This document shows, in pieces, positions 26,634 to 34,878 of a DNA stretch of 53,657 bases. Position 1 is the stretch's first letter. Each line of letters starts with the position of its first letter. The stretch is taken from NCBI GenBank assembly GCA_019638185.1, contig JAHBUH010000028.1:1-53657 (forward strand), in the 5' to 3' direction. Both the position numbers and the translations under genes were made by a program. The DNA is from Leadbetterella sp. Its GTDB lineage: Bacteria > Bacteroidota > Bacteroidia > Cytophagales > Spirosomataceae. The notes under the pieces are model-generated. The model saw only the letters and a list, made by a program, of their open reading frames with translations, did no database searches and was not told where the DNA came from.

Positions 26634-27048
26634 CGGTTTTTAACTCCCCGTTATTGTATTTGGAAGGGCACTTCAGCAGGATCTTATCGGCTTCAAAATA
26701 ATCGCCTTCCAGGTTCATGCGGCCTATAACCACTATGCTCTCTGACCGCTCCATGTCCTGGGGTTTGGGCTCATTCAGGATCACCCGGTATTGTGCCTGA
26801 AGGGAATCCGTCATCAGGAATTCAAACCGGTTCGGGTTAACGGAAGGTTCATAACGTAAGCCCACGGGATCGCCTTTTGCGTTCCGGGGCAGCACGCCGG
26901 TCACGTGCACGGTTTTGGTATTCCCCTTTTCAGCCAGTTCTTTGGCTTCCTTAAAGCTAAGATAGGTACTGGCGTCCGCCAGGGTGGAAATGATCATGGC
27001 AACAGCTATAGCAATCACCCCTAAAGCGATAATATGACTTTTTTTCAT
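26602..27048 (-). CDS. ccmE: Cytochrome c maturation protein CcmE (CxxxY type)
   Basis: A 148-residue periplasmic heme chaperone with an N-terminal membrane anchor (about 5-23) and an OB-fold body including HVTGVLPRNAKGDP and VVIGRMNLEGDYFEADKILLK. The canonical heme-binding histidine (HDENY motif) is replaced by cysteine: C127-P-S-K-Y131. This C-x3-Y variant is known from archaea and some bacteria with a modified System I that lacks CcmH. It lies two bases after ccmD and overlaps the next gene. Confidence 0.88.
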   Translation of the reverse strand: MKKSHIIALGVIAIAVAMIISTLADASTYLSFKEAKELAEKGNTKTVHVTGVLPRNAKGDPVGLRYEPSVNPNRFEFLMTDSLQAQYRVILNEPKPQDMERSESIVVIGRMNLEGDYFEADKILLKCPSKYNNGELKTDEDGYVSYGK

Positions 27049-27050
27049 AA

Positions 27051-27227
27051 CTACTTCAGGTTATTTACTTCCTTTTCCAGCTTAGTGACCTTCCTGTCCA
27101 GTAAAAACAGGTAAGCCAGGAACCCGGTCACGATAATGACCAATCCGGCCACCACCACATAAATTTTGCCTTCCGAACGCATCGTATCGGCCATTTCCAC
27201 GCTTTGAAGAAAACTCAGAAGCTTCAT
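27051..27227 (-). CDS. ccmD: CcmD-like small membrane protein
   Basis: A 58-residue protein between ccmC and ccmE. It begins MKLLSFLQSVEMAD, has one membrane helix (about residues 22-43, IYVVVAGLVIIVTGFLAYLF) and ends in a charged coiled-coil-like tail (DRKVTKLEKEVNN). Its ATG overlaps the ccmC stop (ATGA, 27224-27227) and its stop is two bases before ccmE. Size, topology and position match CcmD, which connects heme-loaded CcmE to the CcmABC exporter. Confidence 0.85.
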   Translation of the reverse strand: MKLLSFLQSVEMADTMRSEGKIYVVVAGLVIIVTGFLAYLFLLDRKVTKLEKEVNNLK

Positions 27228-27880
27228 TCGTTTATAGTTTCGTTAATTAATTTCAATCTGATCCGCAGGCTGGCTATCCAGGTTCCGATGATGATCCAGC
27301 CCAGTACGGCGGGGTAAAATATCATCCGCATTTTGATATCCATATCGCTGCCAAACGCCGGGTTACCGCCGTTTCCGGGGTGCAGGGAGTCGGTCAGCCG
27401 GGGTAATATCCACACCAGCGGCATAAAAGAGGCAAAGGCAAAAATATTGTAAATGGCGGAAAGACGGCCGCGCCGCTGCTCGTCGTCAAATGAACCCCTC
27501 AAAATAAAATAAGCCGAATAGATCAGCAGGCCCACTTCCACCGCTATCAGCTTAGGGTCTTTAGGCAGCCAGTCGCCCCAGGTGAAATTCCCCCACAGCA
27601 TACCGGTCAGGAAGCCCAGGATACCAAAAATGATACTGACCGCAGCAAACTGCGAGGCATAAATATCATCCCGGATATTTCCTTTCTGCAGGTAGCGCAC
27701 GGAGTACACCAGTGAACTGATCATCAGGGCCATCATGGAAAACCACATGGGCACATGAAAATAGACCATCCGGATGGTTTCATTCAGGATCTCCCGACGC
27801 GGTGTTTCTCCTAAAAATCCAAAAATAACACTAAACAGGAGCAGCCCAGCCCCCAGGAATTTCCACCAGTATTTTCTCAT
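27224..27880 (-). CDS. ccmC: Heme exporter subunit CcmC
   Basis: A 218-residue protein with six membrane helices and the tryptophan-rich heme-handling motif WGNFTWGDWLPKDPK. Conserved periplasmic histidines appear in YFHVPMWFSM and near DSLHPGN. It loads heme onto CcmE. It is packed between ccmB (3-bp gap) and ccmD (4-bp overlap). Confidence 0.93.
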   Translation of the reverse strand: MRKYWWKFLGAGLLLFSVIFGFLGETPRREILNETIRMVYFHVPMWFSMMALMISSLVYSVRYLQKGNIRDDIYASQFAAVSIIFGILGFLTGMLWGNFTWGDWLPKDPKLIAVEVGLLIYSAYFILRGSFDDEQRRGRLSAIYNIFAFASFMPLVWILPRLTDSLHPGNGGNPAFGSDMDIKMRMIFYPAVLGWIIIGTWIASLRIRLKLINETINE

Positions 27881-27883
27881 GTT

Positions 27884-28546
27884 TTAACTCTTCCACAAAT
27901 AGGGAAATAACAAATAACTTAACGCGATAACTATTAAATCAATTCCAAAGATAGTCATTATTTCGTCATAACTGACTGAAAAATCCAGGCCATCCATTGC
28001 ATTTTTGGAAAGCTTGATGAGCATATTGATCAGCGGCAGTAAAACCGGCATACTCAGCACCGCCAGTACCCCGGATGAATTATCGGTTTTAGAGGCAATA
28101 CCTGCCAAAAGGGTCAGTGAAGAGCTGAAACCCAGGGAGCCCAGCACCAGGGCCAGGAGGTATAAGCGGTAGTCGCTGACGTAGTTTCCCAGTAGGGCCA
28201 GGTACAATCCGAAGCCCAGCAATGACAGCGCCAGCAGCAGTAAAAAATTAAAAATGATCTTGGCCATGATGATGGCACCCGGGCCAGCCAGCTGGTAATA
28301 ATACAGGTGCCGGCCGGAAGTTTCCTTCCGGAAGCTGTTACCGGCAGAATTTACGGCCGAGAATAGAAGAATAATCCAAAAAAGGGTATTCCAGGTCAGC
28401 TTATCCAGGTTATCCGTTCTCAGCATAAAACTGATATAGCACAGAAAAAGGGTAGACACCATAAACAGCACCATGGTGTTTATGGTATTCTGCTGGCGCA
28501 GTTCCAGTTTGATATCCTTCCAGATCAGGCTTTTAATTTCTTTCAT
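27884..28546 (-). CDS. ccmB: Heme exporter subunit CcmB
   Basis: A 220-residue ABC-type permease with six hydrophobic segments and the family block FWIILLFSAVNSAGNSFRKE plus YYYQLAGPGAIIMAKI. It forms the CcmABC complex with the ATPase CcmA, which is not in this window. Its start overlaps the S41 peptidase gene by 14 bp. Confidence 0.9.
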   Translation of the reverse strand: MKEIKSLIWKDIKLELRQQNTINTMVLFMVSTLFLCYISFMLRTDNLDKLTWNTLFWIILLFSAVNSAGNSFRKETSGRHLYYYQLAGPGAIIMAKIIFNFLLLLALSLLGFGLYLALLGNYVSDYRLYLLALVLGSLGFSSSLTLLAGIASKTDNSSGVLAVLSMPVLLPLINMLIKLSKNAMDGLDFSVSYDEIMTIFGIDLIVIALSYLLFPYLWKS

Positions 28547-29978
28547 TGACGATAAGCTGTTTTATGAATTCCACCGGGGTGTCTTTCCGTTGGAGAAAAT
28601 CCTCAAAACTCTGTTCCACGTAAAAGTCAGGCTGTACAAAAAAATCACTGTGTTTCAGCCCTTCCGTACTGTGAACCAGCTTCATCAGGGGAAGTCTCAC
28701 CCGAATGTCCGAGTTCGGGAGCTTGGCCGAATAAAATTGCCCGGCAAAAGACCCCCAATTGGCCCCGCCCGGCGGAGTCCCCACAAAGATACCCCTGTCC
28801 AGGTTCCGGAGCAAGGAAATGGTAAACGTAGTGGCGGAATATGAGCCGCCATCCATCAGCACAAAAAGCCGGTTCCCGTACCCGTGGCGGCGTACCGGTT
28901 TCGATTTTTTCTTTTCAGTAACATAGCTTCTGTAATAACCGTTTTCCGTTTTCCGGTTCAGGTACAGCCGGCCCGCCAGCGCTGTAACCCCCAGGTAAGG
29001 CCGGAAGATCTTCCGGAATCCCGCCCGGGTGATATAGACACTGTCATAGATCCGGAAAGGGGTGGGTGAGAGGTAGGAAATCAGCCGCTCCACATTCACT
29101 ACCGCACCGCCGCCGTTGCCCCGGAGGTCCAGGATGAGGTTCCGGATGCTATCGGCTTCTATCTCCCTGAAACTTCGCTTTAACTGTTTTCTGAATTTAT
29201 TTTCGGTAAAAGGAAACAGGCTTTTCCTGCCCTTAAACGTCGTGATGTCAAGCTTGGCCGTGCGGCTTAGGGAGTCAGTAATTTCCAGGTCAAAGTTTTT
29301 GCGCCGCACATTTTTATACCTTTTGGTCAGCCGGGCCATGGCCGTTTTGGGCGGGAGGAACTTCAGGCTGTCCCGGTGTTCGGAGCTGTCTCCGGGCAGC
29401 CTATACCGGATCTCCACGGAATCGCGCTTCCCGTACCAGCGGGTGTAGAGCCCGGAGAAATTGCGTTCAGCATAATAATTCTTACTGTAGAGATTCCCGA
29501 AATCCGCACCGTAGAGGGTTCTGAACCGGTAAAAATCAGAGATGGGCGGTACCCCATCCAGGGAGCGGATAAGCGTGCCCCGGACCAGGGTGCTGTCATC
29601 CGACTGGTTATAATGTACATAAAAATCATTGCCGAATTTCCGGAGGATCAGGGGGAGTACCCGGATGTCCTTACCGAAATAGCGCGGCGGGAGCCCCACA
29701 GACAGGTGCAGGTCCTGTATCTCGCTGGTCAGCAGGGAAAAACGCCGGTAGGCCTCCAGCACGGACAGGGAATCGGTTTCCCGCAGCGAATCCATCCGGG
29801 CTGAAAACCGGTCTGCGCTCTCATAATAATACAGACCCGGATAATACTTCAGCAGCAGGCCGTGCAGCCGCTCCAGGTCAGTATTAAATTCACCGGGAGA
29901 TAGTATTTTCTGAGCACTGGCTGAAGAAAACAGAAAGAGTAGCAAGATCCCTGCCCTGAGAATAATTTGCATCTGCAA
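28533..29978 (-). CDS. S41 family peptidase (exported)
   Basis: A 481-residue secreted protein. The signal peptide ends in SASAQ (about residue 23). A helical N-terminal region precedes the S41 core: NLILDLRGNGGG, then LFVLMDGGSYSATT with the likely catalytic serine at about 380, and GTPPGGANWG. S41 enzymes are tail-specific or tricorn-like serine proteases. Overlap with ccmB makes it the first gene of the ccm run, though a direct role in cytochrome maturation is not shown. Confidence 0.85.
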   Translation of the reverse strand: MQMQIILRAGILLLFLFSSASAQKILSPGEFNTDLERLHGLLLKYYPGLYYYESADRFSARMDSLRETDSLSVLEAYRRFSLLTSEIQDLHLSVGLPPRYFGKDIRVLPLILRKFGNDFYVHYNQSDDSTLVRGTLIRSLDGVPPISDFYRFRTLYGADFGNLYSKNYYAERNFSGLYTRWYGKRDSVEIRYRLPGDSSEHRDSLKFLPPKTAMARLTKRYKNVRRKNFDLEITDSLSRTAKLDITTFKGRKSLFPFTENKFRKQLKRSFREIEADSIRNLILDLRGNGGGAVVNVERLISYLSPTPFRIYDSVYITRAGFRKIFRPYLGVTALAGRLYLNRKTENGYYRSYVTEKKKSKPVRRHGYGNRLFVLMDGGSYSATTFTISLLRNLDRGIFVGTPPGGANWGSFAGQFYSAKLPNSDIRVRLPLMKLVHSTEGLKHSDFFVQPDFYVEQSFEDFLQRKDTPVEFIKQLIVNERN

Positions 29979-30013
29979 TTGAAAAATCGCTTAAAATTAC
30001 GCATCTTTTCTAT

Positions 30014-30021
30014 TATCTTTG
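30014..30021 (+). promoter_or_regulatory. -7 element for nusB
   Basis: TATCTTTG followed by GCACCCG, the same downstream bases as at both tRNA-Leu promoters. It lies 27 bases before the chosen nusB start and rules out a start further upstream. Confidence 0.6.
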
Positions 30022-30047
30022 CACCCGTTTTAAAGTTCTTTGAATAT

Positions 30048-31163
30048 ATGTTGAATCGTAGACTGGCGAGAGTAAGGGCAATGCAGGGCTTGTACGCCCT
30101 GGAGATATCGAAAGGGGCCAACTATTTACTTGCGCAGGAACTGATATCCGAGGCTTTTGCTCCTGATCTGAATTCCATGGAGAAGCAGGACCGGAATAAA
30201 CTCGCCGGGATGACCCGGCTGGCGCAATCGGTGTTTGAAGACGAGATCAAAAAGAGGATAACCACCACAGACGACGCCCTGCCCCGCGAGATCAAAGTCG
30301 CCGTAGCCAAGGCCCGTGAATATTACCGGTTGAAGAACAAAAAGGACTTCGACTTTCATGCTGCCCAAACGCTGATAGACGCCGAGAAAACCTACGATAT
30401 CTACCTGTATATTCTTAACCTCCTGGTTCTTCTGGCTGCCAAATCGGATTCCGTGTTAGGAAAAAATAAGGCTATTGCCGCCCTTAAATCAGCGAAAGAG
30501 CTGGAATTTTACTCCCTGAAACGTTCGGTAAGCCTGGATAATGAGTCTTCCCTGATCAATAAGCTGTATAACGAAGCCGTAAAAGGTAATACCCACATCG
30601 CTGAATACCAGGCTATTGTTAACAAAACCCGGGAAGATGAGCTGGCTATTGTCAAATATATCGTCAAAAACATCATCCTGAAGCACGAGGTCAGTGTGGA
30701 TTTCTTTGAAAAGCTGCACATTTTCTGGTCGGAAGACCGGGAGATCCTCCGTACCATGGTCTTTCATACCTTTGATAACTACGTGGAAGACCAGGCCATC
30801 CTGGTGGAAAAGCTGGATGAGCAGTGGGAAGAAACCAAAGACTTTCTCCGGAGCCTGTTCCGGGAAACGGCCTCGCGTGACGAAGAATTCCTGGATTATA
30901 TTCTGCCCCACCTTAAAAACTGGGACCTGGAGCGGATCATTGAAACGGATCTTATCCTGCTGAAGATGGCCATTGCCGAACTGACCCTGTTTCCCAGCAT
31001 ACCGGTCAAAGTAACGATCAACGAGATCATCGAGATCGCCAAAAACTATAGCTCAGATAAAAGCAAGGTCTTCATAAACGGCATCCTGGACGCCGTTTGC
31101 AAGGATCTGCAGGCCAAAGGACTCATCCGGAAAACAGGCCGCGGAATGCTGGATAACCGGTAG
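30048..31163 (+). CDS. nusB: Transcription antitermination factor NusB (long form)
   Basis: A 371-residue NusB. The N-terminus MLNRRLARVRAMQGLYALE matches NusB helix 1. The C-terminal third (LKNWDLERIIETDLILLKMAIAEL, VTINEIIEIAKNYS, VFINGILDAV) is the canonical NusB fold. E. coli NusB is 139 residues; a helical insertion of about 200 residues here is usual for Bacteroidota. I start at 30048 because the longer frame begins upstream of the promoter. Confidence 0.92.
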   Translation: MLNRRLARVRAMQGLYALEISKGANYLLAQELISEAFAPDLNSMEKQDRNKLAGMTRLAQSVFEDEIKKRITTTDDALPREIKVAVAKAREYYRLKNKKDFDFHAAQTLIDAEKTYDIYLYILNLLVLLAAKSDSVLGKNKAIAALKSAKELEFYSLKRSVSLDNESSLINKLYNEAVKGNTHIAEYQAIVNKTREDELAIVKYIVKNIILKHEVSVDFFEKLHIFWSEDREILRTMVFHTFDNYVEDQAILVEKLDEQWEETKDFLRSLFRETASRDEEFLDYILPHLKNWDLERIIETDLILLKMAIAELTLFPSIPVKVTINEIIEIAKNYSSDKSKVFINGILDAVCKDLQAKGLIRKTGRGMLDNR

Positions 31164-31232
31164 ATTGAAATTTTTCTTGGTGATCTTACGTTTTGATTTT
31201 ATATTTATCAAACCAAAAACAACAAAATCTAT

Positions 31233-31553
31233 ATGAACACTCAAGCAAAATCTTTAATAGCTTTTCTGGCCGGCATAGCTGCCGGTTCCGCAATAGGTAT
31301 ATTATTCGCTCCTGAAAAAGGGGAAGTAACCCGCGAGAAATTATCTTCCGGCCTGGGCGATTACAGAGATCAGCTTAAAAACTTCATTAAAGACCTCCGG
31401 GAAAGAGGAGAAGAAGTAGCTTTGGAATACGCCGGCGGAGATAACAGCGCCAAAGCCGAAGGTAAAAAAGTAGTGAATGAAGCCCGTCAGAAAGCAGAAA
31501 AGCTGCTGGAAGACGTAGAGGATCTGATGGGTCAGATCAAATCAAAAGCGTAA
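31233..31553 (+). CDS. YtxH domain-containing protein
   Basis: A 106-residue protein with one N-terminal membrane helix (about 7-26, GIAAGSAIGILFAPEKG) and a charged helical remainder. The glycine-rich helix followed by LFAPxKG is the YtxH hallmark; these are small envelope or stress-associated proteins with no known enzymatic role. It is located between nusB and yajC. Confidence 0.85.
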   Translation: MNTQAKSLIAFLAGIAAGSAIGILFAPEKGEVTREKLSSGLGDYRDQLKNFIKDLRERGEEVALEYAGGDNSAKAEGKKVVNEARQKAEKLLEDVEDLMGQIKSKA

Positions 31554-31571
31554 TTAACTTTATAAATTTTT

Positions 31572-31853
31572 ATGATATTATTACAAGCCGGAGGGGGCGG
31601 TGGAAACATGAGCTTCCTGATCATGATGGTGGGTATGTTTGCCGTAATGTACTTTTTTATGATCCGTCCTCAGCAGAAAAAACAAAAGGATCAACAAAAA
31701 ATGGTGGAAGAGCTAAAGCCGGGCGATGACGTGGTAACCGCCGGAGGACTTCACGGTAAAGTGCTGTCTAAAGACGATGCCACCGTAACCATTTCAGCCG
31801 GAGGCGGCGCCAAGCTCACTTTTGAAAAATTCGCTATTTCTAAAAAAGTATAA
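31572..31853 (+). CDS. yajC: Preprotein translocase subunit YajC
   Basis: A 93-residue single-pass membrane protein with MYFFMIRPQQKKQKDQQKMVEELKPGDDVVTAGGLHGKV, given here only as the recognised block around residues 26-60. It associates with SecDF at the Sec translocon. Its stop is immediately followed by the ATG of the DUF721 gene (31853/31854). Confidence 0.93.
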   Translation: MILLQAGGGGGNMSFLIMMVGMFAVMYFFMIRPQQKKQKDQQKMVEELKPGDDVVTAGGLHGKVLSKDDATVTISAGGGAKLTFEKFAISKKV

Positions 31854-32156
31854 ATGTCTGTTACCGCCCGCAAAACCAAAGCCCAGAGCATAGGGGAGGC
31901 CTTTGAGTCCTTCCTGAACGCTTACAAGCTCCGGTCCCGCTATAACGAGACCTACCTGGTCACGTATTGGGAAAAGCTGATGGGGGTTTCTATTGCGCAG
32001 CGTACAGAAAAGATTTATATCAGCAAAGGAGTCCTTTTTCTACGGATATCCTCTGCGCCTTTAAGACAGGAACTGGTTCTGGCGAAGTCCGGAATCATTT
32101 CCCTCTTAAACAAAGAAATGGGCGGCGAGATCGTCAAAGATGTGGTTTTTATATAA
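31854..32156 (+). CDS. DUF721 (DciA-like) protein
   Basis: A 100-residue protein of the DUF721 family, with WEKLMGVSIAQRTEKIYISKG and the SAPLRQELVLAKSGII block. Some DUF721 proteins (DciA) help load the replicative helicase; Bacteroidota members are shorter. Its stop overlaps the next start by one base (TAATG). Confidence 0.82.
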   Translation: MSVTARKTKAQSIGEAFESFLNAYKLRSRYNETYLVTYWEKLMGVSIAQRTEKIYISKGVLFLRISSAPLRQELVLAKSGIISLLNKEMGGEIVKDVVFI

Positions 32157-33058
32157 TGCGTACCCCTCCTTATTTAGTACCGGGCGATAAGGTCGCTATC
32201 ACCGCCCCCGCCAGCCGGGTTCAGCCGGAAGATGTGGCCCCGGGAATAAAAATGCTTCAGGATTGGGGCCTTCGGGTAGAAACGGGGGCCACAGTAGGGC
32301 GCTCCTTTCATAATTTCTCCGATACATTTGAGAATCGCCTGCAGGAGTTTCAGCGTTTTCTGGATGACCCCGAAGTAAAATGCATCCTGGCCGCCCGCGG
32401 TGGATACGGCGTTTCCGACCTCATAGACCACCTGGATTTTACGGCTTTCCAAAAGCACCCCAAATGGCTCAGCGGTTTTTCCGACCTTACCGCAGTGGTG
32501 CTTCACCTGAATGCCCTGGGCTATGAAGCCATACACGGCCCGATGGCCAAAACCCTGAGCTTTGACACTCATTCTTCCGAACAGCTCCGTGCCGTGCTGT
32601 CTGGCGAAACCCCGGCTTTCCGGATGGCGGCATGCGCCGCTAACCGCGAGGGCAGCGGAAGCGGCCGGGCGGTAGGCGGGAACCTGGTGCTGCTGGCCCA
32701 CTGCATAGGCTCGGCATCTGACATTTCCTATGACGGAAAGATCCTTTTCCTGGAGGATATCGGCGAGAAGTTGTATAACATTGACCGGCTGATGGTCCAG
32801 CTGAAGCGGGCCGGGAAATTAAAGCACCTGGCCGGGCTGGTTTCCGGTTCCTTTACCGATATGTGCGAGCCCTCCTTTGGCTTTACAGTGGAAGAGATCA
32901 TTCGCCATCATACCGCCGCTTATGATTATCCGGTGGCTTTCGGTTTTCAATTTGGCCATGAAAGTGTAAATTTGCCGGTGGTGATGGGGCGCACCTATGC
33001 GCTGAACGTTACCGCCGCCGGAGTCACCCTTACTATGCAGAAAAATGAGCTCGTTTGA
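32156..33058 (+). CDS. LD-carboxypeptidase (S66 family)
   Basis: A 300-residue serine peptidase that trims murein tetrapeptides. It has PPYLVPGDKVAITAPAS near the start, nucleophile in WLSGFSDLTAV, and the acid/base pair in LFLEDIGEKLYNIDRLM and FQFGHESVNLPV. The frame is open further upstream, but the Met at 32156 matches the family N-terminus and abuts DUF721. Confidence 0.93.
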   Translation: MRTPPYLVPGDKVAITAPASRVQPEDVAPGIKMLQDWGLRVETGATVGRSFHNFSDTFENRLQEFQRFLDDPEVKCILAARGGYGVSDLIDHLDFTAFQKHPKWLSGFSDLTAVVLHLNALGYEAIHGPMAKTLSFDTHSSEQLRAVLSGETPAFRMAACAANREGSGSGRAVGGNLVLLAHCIGSASDISYDGKILFLEDIGEKLYNIDRLMVQLKRAGKLKHLAGLVSGSFTDMCEPSFGFTVEEIIRHHTAAYDYPVAFGFQFGHESVNLPVVMGRTYALNVTAAGVTLTMQKNELV

Positions 33059-33251
33059 TTTTAAAAAATACCACGTCAGGGCGATGAACGCTTCTTCTGA
33101 GGCCGAAAAAGCACAGATCAACCGGGAGCTGAAGGAGCTTTACGAAGAGCTGGACGACAAATCAAAAAAACTATTTAACGAAGAACTGCAGGCATTCCTA
33201 CTCAAAGAATACGCTGCCATTAATTCAATGTATACCGGAATAAACAATTAA
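33045..33251 (+). CDS. Small hypothetical protein
   Basis: A 68-residue, charged, mostly helical protein (KAQINRELKELYEELDDKSK). It overlaps the LD-carboxypeptidase gene by 14 bp and ends three bases before glyS, so it is translated within this operon. Not recognised as a known family. Confidence 0.7.
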   Translation: MSSFDFKKYHVRAMNASSEAEKAQINRELKELYEELDDKSKKLFNEELQAFLLKEYAAINSMYTGINN

Positions 33252-33254
33252 TCT

Positions 33255-34712
33255 ATGAGTGCCACTTTACAGGACATTATCAGTCACGCGAAAGAATACG
33301 GGTTCGTATTTCCTTCTTCCGAGATTTACGACGGCCTCCAGGCCGTATACGATTACGGCCAGAACGGGGTGGAGCTGAAAAATAACATCAAGCAGGTATG
33401 GTGGAAAGCCATGACCCAGCTTCAGGATAACATCGTGGGCGTAGACGCCGCCATTTTCATGCATCCGCTTACCTGGAAAGCTTCAGGCCATGTGGACGGC
33501 TTTAATGACCCCATGATCGATAACAAAGACTCTAAAAAGCGCTACCGGGCCGATCAGCTCCTGGAAGGCAAAGCGGAAGAATACGCCGCTGCCGGCGATG
33601 AGCCCCGGGCCCAGGCCCTCCTTCAGAAAATGGGTGCCCTGCTGGGCGCTGAAAAGCTGGATGAAGTAAGAGAACTGATCATTGAAGAGGGGATTGTATG
33701 CCCCATTTCCAAAACCTCCAACTGGACCGAAGTACGCCAGTTTAACCTGATGTTCTCTACCCAGGTAGGTTCCGTGGCTGAAGACGCCAGCCTGATTTAT
33801 TTAAGGCCTGAAACCGCCCAGGGGATTTTTGTAAACTTCCTGAACGTGCAGAAAAGCGGCCGCATGAAGGTGCCCTTCGGGATAGCCCAGATCGGTAAGG
33901 CCTTCCGGAACGAGATCGTGGCCCGCCAGTTCACCTTCCGGATGCGGGAGTTTGAACAGATGGAAATGCAGTTTTTTGTACGTCCCGGCTCCGAAATGGA
34001 ATGGTACGAAAAATGGAAAGCCACGCGTCTGCGTTTTCATAAGGCCCTGGGCCTGCCGGCCGCAAAGCTGAAATACCACGACCACGAAAAGCTGGCGCAC
34101 TACGCCAATGCCGCCGTGGACATCGAATACGAATTTCCTTTCGGATTCCGGGAAATAGAAGGTATTCACTCGCGTACCGACTTCGACCTGAGAAATCACC
34201 AGGAGCTTTCGAAGAAGAAACTGCAGTACTTTGATCCGGACCTGGGCGAAGACGGCAAAGCCATCGGGAACTACATCCCTTACGTGGTGGAAACTTCCGT
34301 AGGTGCCGACCGCCTCTTCCTGGCCACTTTCTGTAATGCCTTTACTGTGGAAACCGGCGAAAAAGAGCGTACCTACCTGAAACTTCACCCGGCATTGGCA
34401 CCCGTAAAAGTGGCCATCCTGCCCCTGGTGAAGAAAGACGGCCTGGCAGAAAAAGCCCAGCAGATCGCCGACTCCCTCCGGCTGTCGTTCCGAACCGTTT
34501 ATGATGACGGCGGCGCCATAGGCAAGCGCTACACCCGCCAGGACCTGATCGGAACGCCCTTCTGTATAGCCGTAGATTACGAAACCATGGAAAACGACAC
34601 CGTCACCATCCGCCACCGCGACAGCATGGAGCAGGAACGCGTGAAGATCGCCGACCTGAAAGAGAAGATCGGGCAGGCGGTAGATCCGCAGCGGATTCTC
34701 GAAGCAATATAA
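33255..34712 (+). CDS. glyS: Glycine--tRNA ligase (alpha2 type)
   Basis: A 485-residue class II synthetase. Blocks include YGFVFPSSEIYDGLQAVYDYG, IYLRPETAQGIFVNF (motif 2 region), GKAFRNEIVARQFTFRMREFEQMEMQFF and VVETSVGADRLFL (motif 3). The C-terminal anticodon-binding domain has APVKVAILPLVKK. Single-chain GlyQS type as in most Bacteroidota. Confidence 0.98.
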   Translation: MSATLQDIISHAKEYGFVFPSSEIYDGLQAVYDYGQNGVELKNNIKQVWWKAMTQLQDNIVGVDAAIFMHPLTWKASGHVDGFNDPMIDNKDSKKRYRADQLLEGKAEEYAAAGDEPRAQALLQKMGALLGAEKLDEVRELIIEEGIVCPISKTSNWTEVRQFNLMFSTQVGSVAEDASLIYLRPETAQGIFVNFLNVQKSGRMKVPFGIAQIGKAFRNEIVARQFTFRMREFEQMEMQFFVRPGSEMEWYEKWKATRLRFHKALGLPAAKLKYHDHEKLAHYANAAVDIEYEFPFGFREIEGIHSRTDFDLRNHQELSKKKLQYFDPDLGEDGKAIGNYIPYVVETSVGADRLFLATFCNAFTVETGEKERTYLKLHPALAPVKVAILPLVKKDGLAEKAQQIADSLRLSFRTVYDDGGAIGKRYTRQDLIGTPFCIAVDYETMENDTVTIRHRDSMEQERVKIADLKEKIGQAVDPQRILEAI

Positions 34713-34716
34713 AATG

Positions 34717-34749
34717 AAAAGGGCCGTCAACTATGGATTATTACGGCCC
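34717..34749 (-). terminator. Probable terminator of the TPR/SH3 gene
   Basis: Stem GGGCCGT (34721-34727)/ACGGCCC (34743-34749). On the minus strand it is followed by TTTTC, so it fits transcription coming from 35632. Confidence 0.5.
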
Positions 34750-34751
34750 GG

Positions 34752-34878
34752 GAAGATGTTCAAAAAAGTGCGCAAAATGCAAGGCGTTGAGGATGAGTCC
34801 GTAGGAGCATACTAAAGGATGTGACTGAGGGCGGATTCCGAAAATAACGCAGCAATTTGTGCACTTTTTAACATCTTC
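34752..34878. repeat. 127-bp inverted-repeat element (MITE-like)
   Basis: Arms of about 27-29 bases (left begins GAAGATGTTCAAAAAAGTGC, right ends GCACTTTTTAACATCTTC) are near-perfect complements. Complementarity extends inward through GCGTT/AACGC after a few unpaired bases, enclosing about 60 bp. The element fills the gap between convergent glyS and the TPR/SH3 gene, and its last bases form part of that gene's stop codon. Confidence 0.8.

Noticed and set aside
31967-32155. Upstream extension of the LD-carboxypeptidase frame
   Set aside because: It overlaps the DUF721 gene in another frame and has no family match; the canonical start is at 32156.
33801-34730. A 309-codon leftward open frame opposite glyS
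   Set aside because: It is antisense to conserved glycyl-tRNA synthetase motifs and has no recognisable domain.
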